Positions 51,992 to 61,351 of a stretch of 64,000 bases of DNA are shown one piece after another; the stretch's first letter is position 1, and every line of letters starts with the position of its first letter. Under the pieces are notes generated by a model, which was not told the origin of the DNA, did not search any database, and was given only the letters and a program-made list of their open reading frames with translations. The position numbers and the translations under genes were made by a program. The DNA is from Mucilaginibacter sp. OK283 (lineage in GTDB: Bacteria; Bacteroidota; Bacteroidia; Sphingobacteriales; Sphingobacteriaceae): assembly GCF_900110415.1 (NCBI RefSeq), contig NZ_FODR01000003.1, positions 496,001 to 560,000 on the forward strand. Reading direction: 5' to 3'.

Positions 51992-54268
51992 ATGAACAAC
52001 ATCAGCATAAAGTATTTAGCCGCGGTTTTTATAGTTACTTGCATCAGTTTACAGGTAAGGGCGCAACTACACATTATACCCCAGCCTTTGCACTTAACCG
52101 AACAAAAAGGCAGCTTTGTTTTAAGCAGTAAAGCAGTTATCGGGGTTGATAAAGAAAGTGAGGCTGTAGGTAAATACCTGCAAACCTATCTCGCTACGTA
52201 TTATAAGCTTAATTTAAAGCTGAAAGTTTACCCTAAAATTCCGGCTGCTGCGGCAATAAAATTGGTAACCGCGGTAACCAATAAAGAAGGTGCTTATAAC
52301 CTGGATGTAACTCCCGGCACTGTAAAAATATCGGGTAATGGAGCCGGCGTGTTCTATGGGGTACAATCATTTATTCAATTATTACCTGGGCGGGCTATTG
52401 CTCCTTTAAAATTAGCGGCATGCCGTATTGCCGATGAGCCCCGCTTTCAGTGGCGTGGGTTAAGCCTGGATGTAAGTCGCCATTTTTTTACAGTTGATGA
52501 GGTTAAAAGGTATATTGATGTAATGGCCCATTACAAGCTGAATGTATTTCACTGGCATTTAACGGATGATGAAGGCTGGCGCATCCAGATTAATAAGTAT
52601 CCAAAACTGACCGAAATAGGTGCTAAGATTACCTATTATGAAAAACAAGGGAAATTTCGCAAGCTGGATAATTTGATAGATGGTGGTGGCAAGGATGGGT
52701 TTTATACCCAGGCCGAGATTAAAGAAGTGGTAAAATACGCGCAGGACAGGTTTGTAACCATCCTGCCCGAAATTGAGATGCCCGGCCACAGCGAGGCGGC
52801 CATATTTGCCTATCCCGAATTAGGCTGCCAGGATTCAACCGGCGCCAAACACCGTGTACGCATGCTGGATCCAAGCGAATATACTTTTACCTTTATGGAA
52901 AACGTGCTTACGGAAGTGATGGCATTGTTCCCTAACCAATACATTCACATTGGCGGCGATGAAGCCGAAATGGAGGCCTGGCTGAAAAGCCCGACAGCCG
53001 TTGCCCTAATGAAAAAAGAGGGCTTGAAAAGTGAAAAGGAAGTACAAAGCTATTTTATCAAACGCATAGAAAAATTCCTGCTCTCCAAAAATAAAAGATT
53101 GGTAGGGTGGGACGAGATATTGCAGGGTGGCCTGGCCGAATCGGCCACGGTAATGAGCTGGCAGGGCGAAGCGGGCGGCATAGCGGCGGCAAAAATGCAC
53201 CACCATGTGGTGATGACACCATTGCCTTATATGTATTTTGATGCTCCGCAGGCCGCCGAGGATTTGGAACCGGTGGGATGGAACCCAACGGTAACCTGGC
53301 AAATGGTGTACAACTACGAACCCATGTCTAAAGAGCTTAACGCCGAAGAGGCAAAATACATTTTAGGTGCCCAGGGTAATATTTGGGCCGAGAAAGTGCC
53401 CACTGCCACACATCTGCAATACATGGTTTATCCGCGTGCTTTAGCTGTAGCCGAACTCACCTGGTCGGCAGCGGAAAATAAAGATATAGATAGATTTGCC
53501 TACAAAATGAAACAGCAATACGGCTACTTCAAACTCTGGAACTGGAATGCCCGCCTGCCCGATATTGTAGGTATGGACAATATTGTAACCAACAGCAACC
53601 AGTTTGGGCTGGTGCTTAAATACCCGCTGTTAGGCGCGCAGGTACGTTATTCGCTTAACGGCAAAATGCCCGATAGCACCGCTAAACCACAATCGTTCCC
53701 CGTAAAAATCAATACCATGCTCCGGGATACCTTCAGTATTAAAACTTATACCACCTGGACACTAAATAAGCAGCATATTTTGCAGGAGGCCATGATCAGG
53801 CATGTGGATATTAAGCCCGTTATTATCGACCAGGCGGCGTTTACCCCCGGCTTCAGCTACCGGCTGATTAAGAGCAAGGAATACAATATTGATAAAGTGG
53901 ATACCACACAGGTGGTGACAACTGCTATCATTAATTCGGCTACGCCGATGGTGCTGCCGGTAACAGACGGAAACCTCACCTGGGTAAAAGTAAACGGCTT
54001 TATCCGGATTAATGCCGATGGTGATTACCAGGTTACTTCGGGCTTTTTAGTTAGTCCGGCGCTGTTTATCAATGGCGAGCAGATCATATACCGGGGTAAG
54101 GATAAGTACGCGCAGCCGCAAAAAGGGATGCTGCATCTAAAAAAAGGTGCTTACGCCCTTAGTGGTCATTATATTGCCGATAACACTAACCGTAACGAGG
54201 ATTTGCTGATCATCAAAGCTGCCGATGGTAAGGTGATAGATCCTCAGGTTTATATGTTCTATCAATAA
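51992..54268 (+). CDS. Beta-N-acetylhexosaminidase (GH20)
   Basis: Secreted enzyme of 758 residues with a signal peptide ending LQVRAQ. The GH20b domain (IPQPLHLTEQKGSFVLSSK) precedes the catalytic TIM barrel with RGLSLDVSRHFF, HWHLTDDEGWRIQI and the catalytic pair Asp323-Glu324 in HIGGDEAEMEAW. C-terminal beta-sandwich domains follow (from about 560, LLGAQVRYSLNGKMPDSTAK). It cleaves terminal GlcNAc or GalNAc with the substrate's own acetamido group assisting. It lies 16 bases after the NagX-like gene and nine bases before GH92. Confidence 0.96.
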   Translation: MNNISIKYLAAVFIVTCISLQVRAQLHIIPQPLHLTEQKGSFVLSSKAVIGVDKESEAVGKYLQTYLATYYKLNLKLKVYPKIPAAAAIKLVTAVTNKEGAYNLDVTPGTVKISGNGAGVFYGVQSFIQLLPGRAIAPLKLAACRIADEPRFQWRGLSLDVSRHFFTVDEVKRYIDVMAHYKLNVFHWHLTDDEGWRIQINKYPKLTEIGAKITYYEKQGKFRKLDNLIDGGGKDGFYTQAEIKEVVKYAQDRFVTILPEIEMPGHSEAAIFAYPELGCQDSTGAKHRVRMLDPSEYTFTFMENVLTEVMALFPNQYIHIGGDEAEMEAWLKSPTAVALMKKEGLKSEKEVQSYFIKRIEKFLLSKNKRLVGWDEILQGGLAESATVMSWQGEAGGIAAAKMHHHVVMTPLPYMYFDAPQAAEDLEPVGWNPTVTWQMVYNYEPMSKELNAEEAKYILGAQGNIWAEKVPTATHLQYMVYPRALAVAELTWSAAENKDIDRFAYKMKQQYGYFKLWNWNARLPDIVGMDNIVTNSNQFGLVLKYPLLGAQVRYSLNGKMPDSTAKPQSFPVKINTMLRDTFSIKTYTTWTLNKQHILQEAMIRHVDIKPVIIDQAAFTPGFSYRLIKSKEYNIDKVDTTQVVTTAIINSATPMVLPVTDGNLTWVKVNGFIRINADGDYQVTSGFLVSPALFINGEQIIYRGKDKYAQPQKGMLHLKKGAYALSGHYIADNTNRNEDLLIIKAADGKVIDPQVYMFYQ

Positions 54269-54277
54269 GCGTTTAAT

Positions 54278-56473
54278 ATGAGGTTATCCTGGTGGCCGAA
54301 AGTTGTTTTGTTGCTATTTTGCCTTGTTGCGGGTAGTACAGCCTATGCCCAAACATATGGTAAATATGTAAACCCTTTTATTGGCACATCGGCAACCGGT
54401 CATACATTTCCCGGCGCTACCGTTCCCTTCGGATTGGTGCAGCTAAGTCCCGAGACCGGCAACTTTGGCTGGAATTATTGCTCGGGCTATCGTTATGAAG
54501 ATAGCGTGATTACCGGTTTTGCCCATACCCATTTAAGCGGCACCGGCGGTGTTGATTTGGGCGATGTATTATTCTTTCCATTCCAGGGGAATGCCCCCCC
54601 AAAATTCACGAGCAAATTCTCGCACCAGACAGAAAAAGCATCCCCGGGGTACTATGAGGTTGTTTTAAGCGATCACAACATCAAGGCACAGCTTACAGCC
54701 ACAGCACATGCCGGTTTGCACCGTTATACATTTAGCAAACCCGGCAAGGCGCATTTGCTCATTGATATGCAAAGTGGCCTGGTTGAGGATGCAGAACAAT
54801 TAAAAGAGCATGTATCTGAAGGTAGCATTACCGTCAACAGTAAAAACAATATCAGCGGGTATGCTTATACCAGTCAATGGGTTGAGAAGAAGGTATTTTT
54901 TACCGCTACGTTCGGTAAAGCCTTTACCGGCTATCATTTTATCGATGACGACGCCCACCGCCGCCTGGTTGTTGATTTTGACACCCAGCCCGGTGAAACT
55001 ATTGAAGCCAGGGTTGCCATATCCACGGTGAGTATAGATGGAGCCCGTAAAAATCTTGCTGTCGAAATAGGCAATAAAACCTTTGCACAGGTTAAAGCCG
55101 GGGCGGCCAAAGTTTGGGAAAACTATTTTTCCCGGTTGAAGGCCGAGGGAGGAGACGAGCAGAAAACAGCCTTTTATACCAGTGTTTACCATGCCCTCAT
55201 CCAGCCCAATAATATTGCCGATGTAGATGGTAAATACCGCGGAGCTGATGGCTTAGTGCATCAGTCTGCCGATAAGGTTTATTATTCTACGCTATCGCTA
55301 TGGGATACCTACCGGGCCGCTCATCCACTGTATACACTCATCTGTCCTGATAAAGACGGGCAGATGGTTGAGACGATGCTGCAACACTTTAACGTAGCTA
55401 AATTATTGCCTGTATGGACATTGTTTGGCAAAGAAAGCTACGCCATGATAGCCAATCACGCCATTCCGGTTATTGTGGATGCCAGCCTGAAAGGGATTAA
55501 GGGCTTTGATAAGGAACAGGCATTTGCGGCCATTAAAGCTACGCTTACCACCAATAAAAACCCTAAATACAATTGGGATTTGTACATGAAGTGTGGCTAC
55601 CTGCCGTCTGATTCGGTAAAGCGCGAGGCGGTATCACGTACGTTAGAGGCTGCTTATGATGATTGGTGCGCCGCTCAGTTAGCCAAATTGCTGGGCAAAA
55701 TAGCAGATTATAATTACTTCAGTAAACGGTCTTCCTTCTACAAAAACCTGTTCGATAAATCAACAAACCTGATGCGGGGCAAACTGGCTGATGGCAATTG
55801 GGTACAGCCCTTTGCCAACCTCGATAGCGGGCAGCTGGCCATCGGTGGTGACTATACCGAAGGGAACGCCTGGCAATACACCTGGCAGGTACAACAGGAC
55901 ATTCCGGGGTTAATCAACTTAATGGGAGGGAAAAAGGCTTTCTTAATCAAGCTCGATTCCCTGTTCAGTATGGATTCCAAAGTTTTTGGTAAAGGCTCAA
56001 CACTGGATGTTACCGGGTTGATAGGGCAGTATGCGCATGGCAACGAGCCTAACCATCACATAGCTTACCTGTACACGCTCGCCGGCGATCCTGCCAAAAC
56101 GCAACGGCTGGTAAGGCAAATTGCCGATCAGTTTTATCAGAACAAGCCCGACGGCTTATCGGGGAATGATGATTGCGGGCAAATGTCGGCATGGTATATT
56201 TTTACAGCCATGGGCTTTTACCCGGTTAACCCGGCCGATGGCAAATATGTGTTTGGTGCACCCCAGTTGAGTAAGGTTAGCCTGGCATTACCCGGTAATA
56301 AAAGTTTCCTTATCGAGGCCAGAGGCCTGTCGGTAACCAATAAATACGTGCAGAGTATCAGCCTGAATGGGAGGCCTTATCTGAAGAACTACATCAGCCA
56401 TAAAGATATTTTGAAAGGCGGGAAGCTGCTTTTTGTGATGGGGGATAAGGGAAACGAGGCCTTAAAAAAATGA
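54278..56473 (+). CDS. GH92 alpha-mannosidase
   Basis: Secreted protein of 731 residues with signal peptide (LLLFCLVAGSTAYAQ). GH92 signatures: YVNPFIGTSATGHTFPGATV, GFAHTHLSGTGG, TLSLWDTYRAAHPLYTL, YTEGNAWQYTWQVQQD, and the C-terminal GNDDCGQMSAWYIFTAMGFY with the acidic pair needed for calcium and catalysis. GH92 enzymes are calcium-dependent exo-alpha-mannosidases, mostly alpha-1,2. It is the last gene of the locus. Downstream is a 160-bp repeat shared with 18343-18500. Confidence 0.95.
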   Translation: MRLSWWPKVVLLLFCLVAGSTAYAQTYGKYVNPFIGTSATGHTFPGATVPFGLVQLSPETGNFGWNYCSGYRYEDSVITGFAHTHLSGTGGVDLGDVLFFPFQGNAPPKFTSKFSHQTEKASPGYYEVVLSDHNIKAQLTATAHAGLHRYTFSKPGKAHLLIDMQSGLVEDAEQLKEHVSEGSITVNSKNNISGYAYTSQWVEKKVFFTATFGKAFTGYHFIDDDAHRRLVVDFDTQPGETIEARVAISTVSIDGARKNLAVEIGNKTFAQVKAGAAKVWENYFSRLKAEGGDEQKTAFYTSVYHALIQPNNIADVDGKYRGADGLVHQSADKVYYSTLSLWDTYRAAHPLYTLICPDKDGQMVETMLQHFNVAKLLPVWTLFGKESYAMIANHAIPVIVDASLKGIKGFDKEQAFAAIKATLTTNKNPKYNWDLYMKCGYLPSDSVKREAVSRTLEAAYDDWCAAQLAKLLGKIADYNYFSKRSSFYKNLFDKSTNLMRGKLADGNWVQPFANLDSGQLAIGGDYTEGNAWQYTWQVQQDIPGLINLMGGKKAFLIKLDSLFSMDSKVFGKGSTLDVTGLIGQYAHGNEPNHHIAYLYTLAGDPAKTQRLVRQIADQFYQNKPDGLSGNDDCGQMSAWYIFTAMGFYPVNPADGKYVFGAPQLSKVSLALPGNKSFLIEARGLSVTNKYVQSISLNGRPYLKNYISHKDILKGGKLLFVMGDKGNEALKK

Positions 56474-56492
56474 AGGCTTGCACTGTTGGGTC

Positions 56493-56655
56493 AAACGCAT
56501 CTAATTGGGTTAACATAACTTAACATATTTCAGATAAATATTTATAAGTATTTAATAATCAATATTTTATAATTTATCATGGTTAACACTAAACTAATGT
56601 ATTGCGCAATTTCGGCGCATCCAAATATTGGTGCCTGTTGTTGGCCGATACAGGT
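56493..56655. repeat. Second copy of the 160-bp element of 18343-18500
   Basis: It shares AAACGCAT, TTGGGTTAACATAACTTAAC, TATCATGGTTAACACTAAAC, GCGCAATTT and GTGCCTGTTG in the same order, with small indels. The 41-codon frame of the first copy is not conserved here, so the element is not protein coding. Confidence 0.75.
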
Positions 56656-56675
56656 GCCGGATCTTTTTACCCAGA

Positions 56676-57515
56676 TTAGGCAAATGTATCAGAGCTTCTC
56701 AAATGCTGCTTAAATTGATATTCCAGGATAGCTTCCAAATTCACGCTCTTTACAATTTTCCACTCTTTCAATTCATCTATAAAGTCGGGCTTATCAAGTC
56801 CGGAATTTACGGCTGCCTGGGTATAGAACGCCGATTTTACAGGATGATCTGGTGCACATCCGTTAAAAAGATATCCAAAGGCATGGTGGCCAATAATAGC
56901 TTTTGTTAGTCCTATGCAATCATCCAGGTGAATGAGGTTAACCGGCGCATTCCCATTTGGGATATTTTTTTTACCCGCAAAGAACCGTCCGGGATTTCGG
57001 CCGGGGCCGATTAATCCCGCGAAGCGGATAATGGTTGTTTTAAATGCCGGGTCATTTTTGAACAAGTTTTCGGCTTCCAGCAGAATTTTGCCCGATTCTG
57101 TATCCGGCAACGGAGGGGTGCGCTCATCTACCTCGCAGTTCAAATCGGCATATACTCCCGTCGAACTTATAAAAACAACCTTTTTTACACTATGCCGCTC
57201 AATAGCGCTTATAATGCGCTGTATTTTAGGAATAAATTCGGCACCGGCGCCCGATCTGGCTTTTGGGGGTATCGCGATAAAAAGTACTTCGCAATCAAAG
57301 AAATCAGCGTTATAGGTTTCGTCATCTGCGGAGAAATTGACCAGGTATGGCTCAATTCCTTCATCAGCCAGCAAAGCTATTTTTTGCTCCGATGTGGTTG
57401 ACCCTTTTACCTTTATCCCATCGTTAATCAGCGCTTTTGCTAATGCCAGGCCATACCAGCCGCAGCCTAATATACTGATGGTGTTTTTGTGCTGAAATGC
57501 GGTTGTACTCTCCAA
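56676..57515 (-). CDS. NAD(P)-binding SDR-type protein (YeeZ-like), TTG start
   Basis: Rossmann-fold protein of about 280 residues: ILGCGWYGLALAKALI is the dinucleotide-binding glycine motif, followed by VLFIAIPPKA, KVVFISSTGVYADLNCEVDE (the Ser/Tyr-like block) and TIIRFAGLIGPGRNPGRFF. It resembles YeeZ-type extended SDRs of unknown substrate. A longer frame reaches 57689, but a perfect -7 box at 57539-57532 (minus strand) places the transcript start after it. The TTG at 57515 is therefore the likely start, just before ESTTAFQHKNTISILG. Confidence 0.8.
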   Translation of the reverse strand: MESTTAFQHKNTISILGCGWYGLALAKALINDGIKVKGSTTSEQKIALLADEGIEPYLVNFSADDETYNADFFDCEVLFIAIPPKARSGAGAEFIPKIQRIISAIERHSVKKVVFISSTGVYADLNCEVDERTPPLPDTESGKILLEAENLFKNDPAFKTTIIRFAGLIGPGRNPGRFFAGKKNIPNGNAPVNLIHLDDCIGLTKAIIGHHAFGYLFNGCAPDHPVKSAFYTQAAVNSGLDKPDFIDELKEWKIVKSVNLEAILEYQFKQHLRSSDTFA

Positions 57516-57531
57516 ATTTAATACTTTGTGA

Positions 57532-57539
57532 CAAAGGTA
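57532..57539 (-). promoter_or_regulatory. -7 promoter box of the SDR gene
   Basis: TACCTTTG on the minus strand is a perfect TAnnTTTG box. It sits 17 bases before the TTG at 57515 and rules against the longer upstream frame. Confidence 0.5.
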
Positions 57540-57620
57540 ATTAAATATTTCAGGGCGTTTAATAACATAAATATCTGTACCGGGGTTAAACTTTTTGCCA
57601 GACCTAATCGTTATTGGAGT

Positions 57621-58166
57621 ATGAAGAAAGAAATCTTGGCAACTTCTGTAGTATTGGGTTTGGCCGCTGCTGCTGCTTTGGCATTGCAACAGGCAAAAGA
57701 AAAACCTTTGGAAACCGTAAATTACGTCGACATAAAAAAATACCTGGGCACCTGGTTCGAGGTAGCCGCTTTTGAGCAGCCTTTTGAAAAAGGATGTTCC
57801 TGTACATCGGCAACCTATGGCCTAAATAAGGATGGCAGCATCATTGTTAAAAACAGGTGTATAAAAGGCAATAAACTTAAAGTAACCGAGGGGCGGGCTA
57901 CCGTGACCGATAGAGGCGTTAACTCCAAACTTGACGTGCAGTTTTTTTGGCCTTTTAAAGGAAAGTATTGGATTATCGACCTGGCTAAAGATTACAGCTA
58001 TGCTATGGTTGGACACCCTAATCGCAAATTTTTGTGGATTTTGAGCCGCAGGCCAACGCTGGATGACCAAACTTATAACCAACTAATGGTGCGTGCTGCA
58101 AACAAAGGATTTGACATACGGCGGCTGGTAAAAACCGAGCAAATAGGGGATCTGTCGGGGATATAA
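57621..58166 (+). CDS. Lipocalin family protein (Blc-like)
   Basis: Protein of 181 residues from MKKEILATSVVLGLAAAAAL; an upstream frame of 31 residues was rejected because it overlaps the divergent gene's promoter. The first lipocalin motif is KKYLGTWFEVAAFEQPFEKG. It continues through CTSATYGLNKDGSIIVKNRC, FWPFKGKYWIIDLAKDYSYA and GHPNRKFLWILSRRPTLDD, which match Blc-type outer-membrane lipocalins. No lipobox is evident, only an N-terminal hydrophobic stretch. It probably binds lysophospholipids or fatty acids in the envelope. A duplicate of its 3' end lies 96 bases downstream. Confidence 0.92.
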   Translation: MKKEILATSVVLGLAAAAALALQQAKEKPLETVNYVDIKKYLGTWFEVAAFEQPFEKGCSCTSATYGLNKDGSIIVKNRCIKGNKLKVTEGRATVTDRGVNSKLDVQFFWPFKGKYWIIDLAKDYSYAMVGHPNRKFLWILSRRPTLDDQTYNQLMVRAANKGFDIRRLVKTEQIGDLSGI

Positions 58167-58262
58167 ATAGTAGTAAGTAGTAAGTATCAAGTAACAAGAT
58201 TTTTTGATTTCGGATAACGAATTTTTGAACTTGAAACCTTGCTTAAAGTCTTACTACTTGAT

Positions 58263-58355
58263 TATAATCAGCTATTGGTACGTGCCGCAAATAAAGGGTT
58301 TGACATACGGCGGCTGGTAAAAACCGAGCAGACAGGCGATCTTTCGGGGATATAA
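58263..58355 (+). pseudogene. Duplicated 3' end of the lipocalin gene
   Basis: Thirty codons and a stop (YNQLLVRAANKGFDIRRLVK and the end TEQTGDLSGI) repeat the last residues of the lipocalin at 58074-58166 (YNQLMVRAANKGFD), with a few changes. There is no start and no lipocalin core, so this is a duplication remnant. From 58356 to 58627 the sequence is AT-rich with no recognisable feature. Confidence 0.85.
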
Positions 58356-58627
58356 TAACTGATTTTTAATATCTGCAATGGCTTAATCAAAAATGGTTAG
58401 GCCATTGCTGTTTTTAGTGCAACAGGTTTGATGTTAGTTTATGTAATAAAGTGCTGATTGAAAATTAACTTAATGATAATGTTGTAATAACCTATCTAAA
58501 TAAAATATAGGTTATTAATATCTTTTAAATAAACAGTTCATAACTATTTGGTACTTATCGCAATTTTTGATAATTTTCCGTAAAATTTTTAACTCAAACA
58601 TTCTTTAAAATTCCTAAACCGATATTA

Positions 58628-61351
58628 ATGAGGAAACTTTACCTTATCGCTATTTGCTTTATCCTGTTGTTTTTTTCAGAACACATTTATGGCCAGGCTC
58701 CCGCAATCAGTTACAGCGGTGCAGTGAAATTTACAGTAGGCACAAAAGCAACCCTGGCAGCGCCAAGGAATACAGGCGGTGCAATACCCAAAGAAATTTA
58801 TTCAAAAGTTAGTACATTGGCCGGCAGCGGATACTATGGCTACAAAGACACCCTGGTTAAGTATGCCAGGTTTGAAAATCCTACCAGCCTGGCTTTTGAT
58901 AGTAAAGGAAACATGTTTATAACAGATGCCAATTTAAACATGGTAAGGAAAATTTCGGTTAATGGTGTAGTAAGTACATTTGCGGGCAATCCCAAAAAAG
59001 GTGTGAAAAACGGTCAGGATACCGCCGCAAGGTTTAACTACCCAACCGGTGTTATTGTAGATAAAAACGACAATGTTTATGTTGCCGATTTTGGCAATAA
59101 CATGATCAGGAAGATTACGCCCAAGGGTTTGGTAAGTACTTTTGCCGGTGGTGTTAATGATGGCTACAAGGACGCTAATGGTACTGATGCCCGTTTTAGC
59201 CATCCATATGGACTGGCTTTAGATCCTTTGTCCGGTGGTATCATAGTTGCCGATACTTATAACAATAGGATAAGGATGATTTCATCGACAGGAGATGTTA
59301 TAACTCTTGTGGGAACGGGTGCACCGGGCAGGAAAGATGGGTATCCCGGGCAGGCAACGTTTTATGTGCCGTATGCAGTTGCGACAGATAAGAAAGGGAA
59401 TATTTATGTTGCCGACCAGGGCAATAATTGCATCAGGAAAATTTCCAACTACACAACTGTCTCCACTTTTTCTGATACCACTTACACATCGGCTTATGGC
59501 ATCGCCGTAGACAACACGAACCGTGTATATCTTTCAACCGTGGAAGCATTTAGCATTATTCAGTTTGACAATACCGGTAAGCAAACCAGCCCGCTGCCAT
59601 TTTCAGGCGGCTCTTATAAAACTTATAATGATGCTACCGATACGCTGAGCAGTTACCGGGGCAGCATGGGCTTAACGTTTGATGGCCAAAATAATATCAT
59701 TGTTGCGGACGCGGGTAACGGCCGTATTCGTAAAGTGGCTGTAAACGGTTACACTGTTCATCCGCGTTTGCCGGCGGGCCTTGGCATTGATAGCACGGGG
59801 GTAATTAGTGGGGTACCTTTATCTATATCGCCTGCAACAGATTATACCGTTACGGCCTATAATAGCTCGGGCTCGTCAAGTGCAAAAGTAAATATTACGG
59901 TCGGTATCGGCTCGCAAACTATTACATTTAATAAACTACAGGCTGTTACCTACGGTGCTGTTGATTATAGCCCCCTTGCCACAAGTACCGATACCGTGAT
60001 CAAGATTCGTTACAGCAGCAGTGATACCGCTGTGGCAACCATTGTTAAAGACAAAATACATATTAAGGGCGCGGGTACAACCACCATAACGGCCAACCAG
60101 GATGGGAATGCCAATTATAAGGCCGCCTTGCCTGTTAGCCAGCCCTTAACAGTTAATAAAGCGGTTTTAACGGTTACTGCAGATGATAAAATAAAAACCA
60201 TACTGAAAGACAATCCGCCTTTAACAGTTAGCTATAAAGGGTTTGTTTATGGGCAGGATACAACTGTACTTGTTACCAGGCCTTCAATCAGTACCACTGC
60301 AACCACAAATTCGGCAGCGGGTTCTTACCCTATAACGGCAAAAGGGGCCACTGCAAAAAATTACACATTTAATTACGTGGCCGGCAAGCTGATTGTGGCA
60401 CCTGTGCCTGTAATTACAGCTACAGGGTCAACAACTATCGTTAAGGGTGGCAGTGTTACGCTGTCGGCTTCCCCATCAACCGGCTATACCTATCAATGGG
60501 CGGTTGACGGGAAGGAAATAACCGGAGCCACAACTAATTCCTATATAGCTACCAAAACAGGGGCTTATACAGTTGCCATCACCGCAAATAATTACACTAC
60601 CTATTCCTTATATATCAGTGTTTTATCGCAGCTGCAACTGCCGCCCAATAATTTCAATATCAGCGTTGTAAGTGCAACCTGTAAGGGAAGTAACAATGGG
60701 CTCATCCATATAGCGGCATTGCAAAAACTTAAATATACTGCGGCATTAACAGGAAACGGGCTGAGCAAATCTTATCCCTTTACCGATTCATTAACGGTGA
60801 ACAACCTGTCGCCAGGCGAGTACAGTATTTGTTTTTCGGTTGACGGCGAAATTTTCAGCCAGTGCTTCCAGCTAAAAGTTACCGAACCGAAGGACTTGTC
60901 GGTTTACTCCACTGTTGATCCAAAGCTTAATAATTTGAATTTACAGCTGGATGGCGGTACATCGTTCCAAATAGTATTGAATAGCGTAACGTATAATACT
61001 ACACAAAAGGAAATTAGTCTTCCGCTGTCTGCCGGTTACAATAAACTCAGCATAACAACAGATAACCTATGCCAGGGCATAATTGAAAAAGTTATTATAG
61101 TTGCCGATAAGGTTGTACCATTTCCCAATCCGTTTCAAAATGTGCTTAATGTTAATATTGGTAACCAAACTATTAATAACGTGGGTGTAAACGTGATTAA
61201 TACCATGAGCGGTAAAACTGTGTTGAATAGCAAATACACCAATCAATCGGGCGTAATACAGCTTGATATGTCGGCCCTTCCAAATGGGGTGTATTATCTT
61301 AATTTAAACCTGGATAACAATAAATCCGGCTATAAAATTGTAAAAAAATGA
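58628..61351 (+). CDS. Secreted NHL-repeat protein with type IX sorting domain
   Basis: Protein of 907 residues with a signal peptide ending EHIYGQ. NHL-type beta-propeller repeats occupy about 60-375 (NPTSLAFDSKGNMFITDANL, VYVADFGNNMIRKIT, IYVADQGNNCIRKIS). Ig-like or MBG-type domains follow (VNKAVLTVTADDKI, GNANYKAALPVSQPLTV), then a PKD/Ig-like section. The C-terminus (FPNPFQNVLNVNI, MSALPNGVYYLNL, GYKIVKK) is a type A sorting domain for the type IX secretion system. It is probably a cell-surface or secreted adhesion protein. It overlaps the next lipoprotein gene by four bases. Confidence 0.9.
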   Translation: MRKLYLIAICFILLFFSEHIYGQAPAISYSGAVKFTVGTKATLAAPRNTGGAIPKEIYSKVSTLAGSGYYGYKDTLVKYARFENPTSLAFDSKGNMFITDANLNMVRKISVNGVVSTFAGNPKKGVKNGQDTAARFNYPTGVIVDKNDNVYVADFGNNMIRKITPKGLVSTFAGGVNDGYKDANGTDARFSHPYGLALDPLSGGIIVADTYNNRIRMISSTGDVITLVGTGAPGRKDGYPGQATFYVPYAVATDKKGNIYVADQGNNCIRKISNYTTVSTFSDTTYTSAYGIAVDNTNRVYLSTVEAFSIIQFDNTGKQTSPLPFSGGSYKTYNDATDTLSSYRGSMGLTFDGQNNIIVADAGNGRIRKVAVNGYTVHPRLPAGLGIDSTGVISGVPLSISPATDYTVTAYNSSGSSSAKVNITVGIGSQTITFNKLQAVTYGAVDYSPLATSTDTVIKIRYSSSDTAVATIVKDKIHIKGAGTTTITANQDGNANYKAALPVSQPLTVNKAVLTVTADDKIKTILKDNPPLTVSYKGFVYGQDTTVLVTRPSISTTATTNSAAGSYPITAKGATAKNYTFNYVAGKLIVAPVPVITATGSTTIVKGGSVTLSASPSTGYTYQWAVDGKEITGATTNSYIATKTGAYTVAITANNYTTYSLYISVLSQLQLPPNNFNISVVSATCKGSNNGLIHIAALQKLKYTAALTGNGLSKSYPFTDSLTVNNLSPGEYSICFSVDGEIFSQCFQLKVTEPKDLSVYSTVDPKLNNLNLQLDGGTSFQIVLNSVTYNTTQKEISLPLSAGYNKLSITTDNLCQGIIEKVIIVADKVVPFPNPFQNVLNVNIGNQTINNVGVNVINTMSGKTVLNSKYTNQSGVIQLDMSALPNGVYYLNLNLDNNKSGYKIVKK

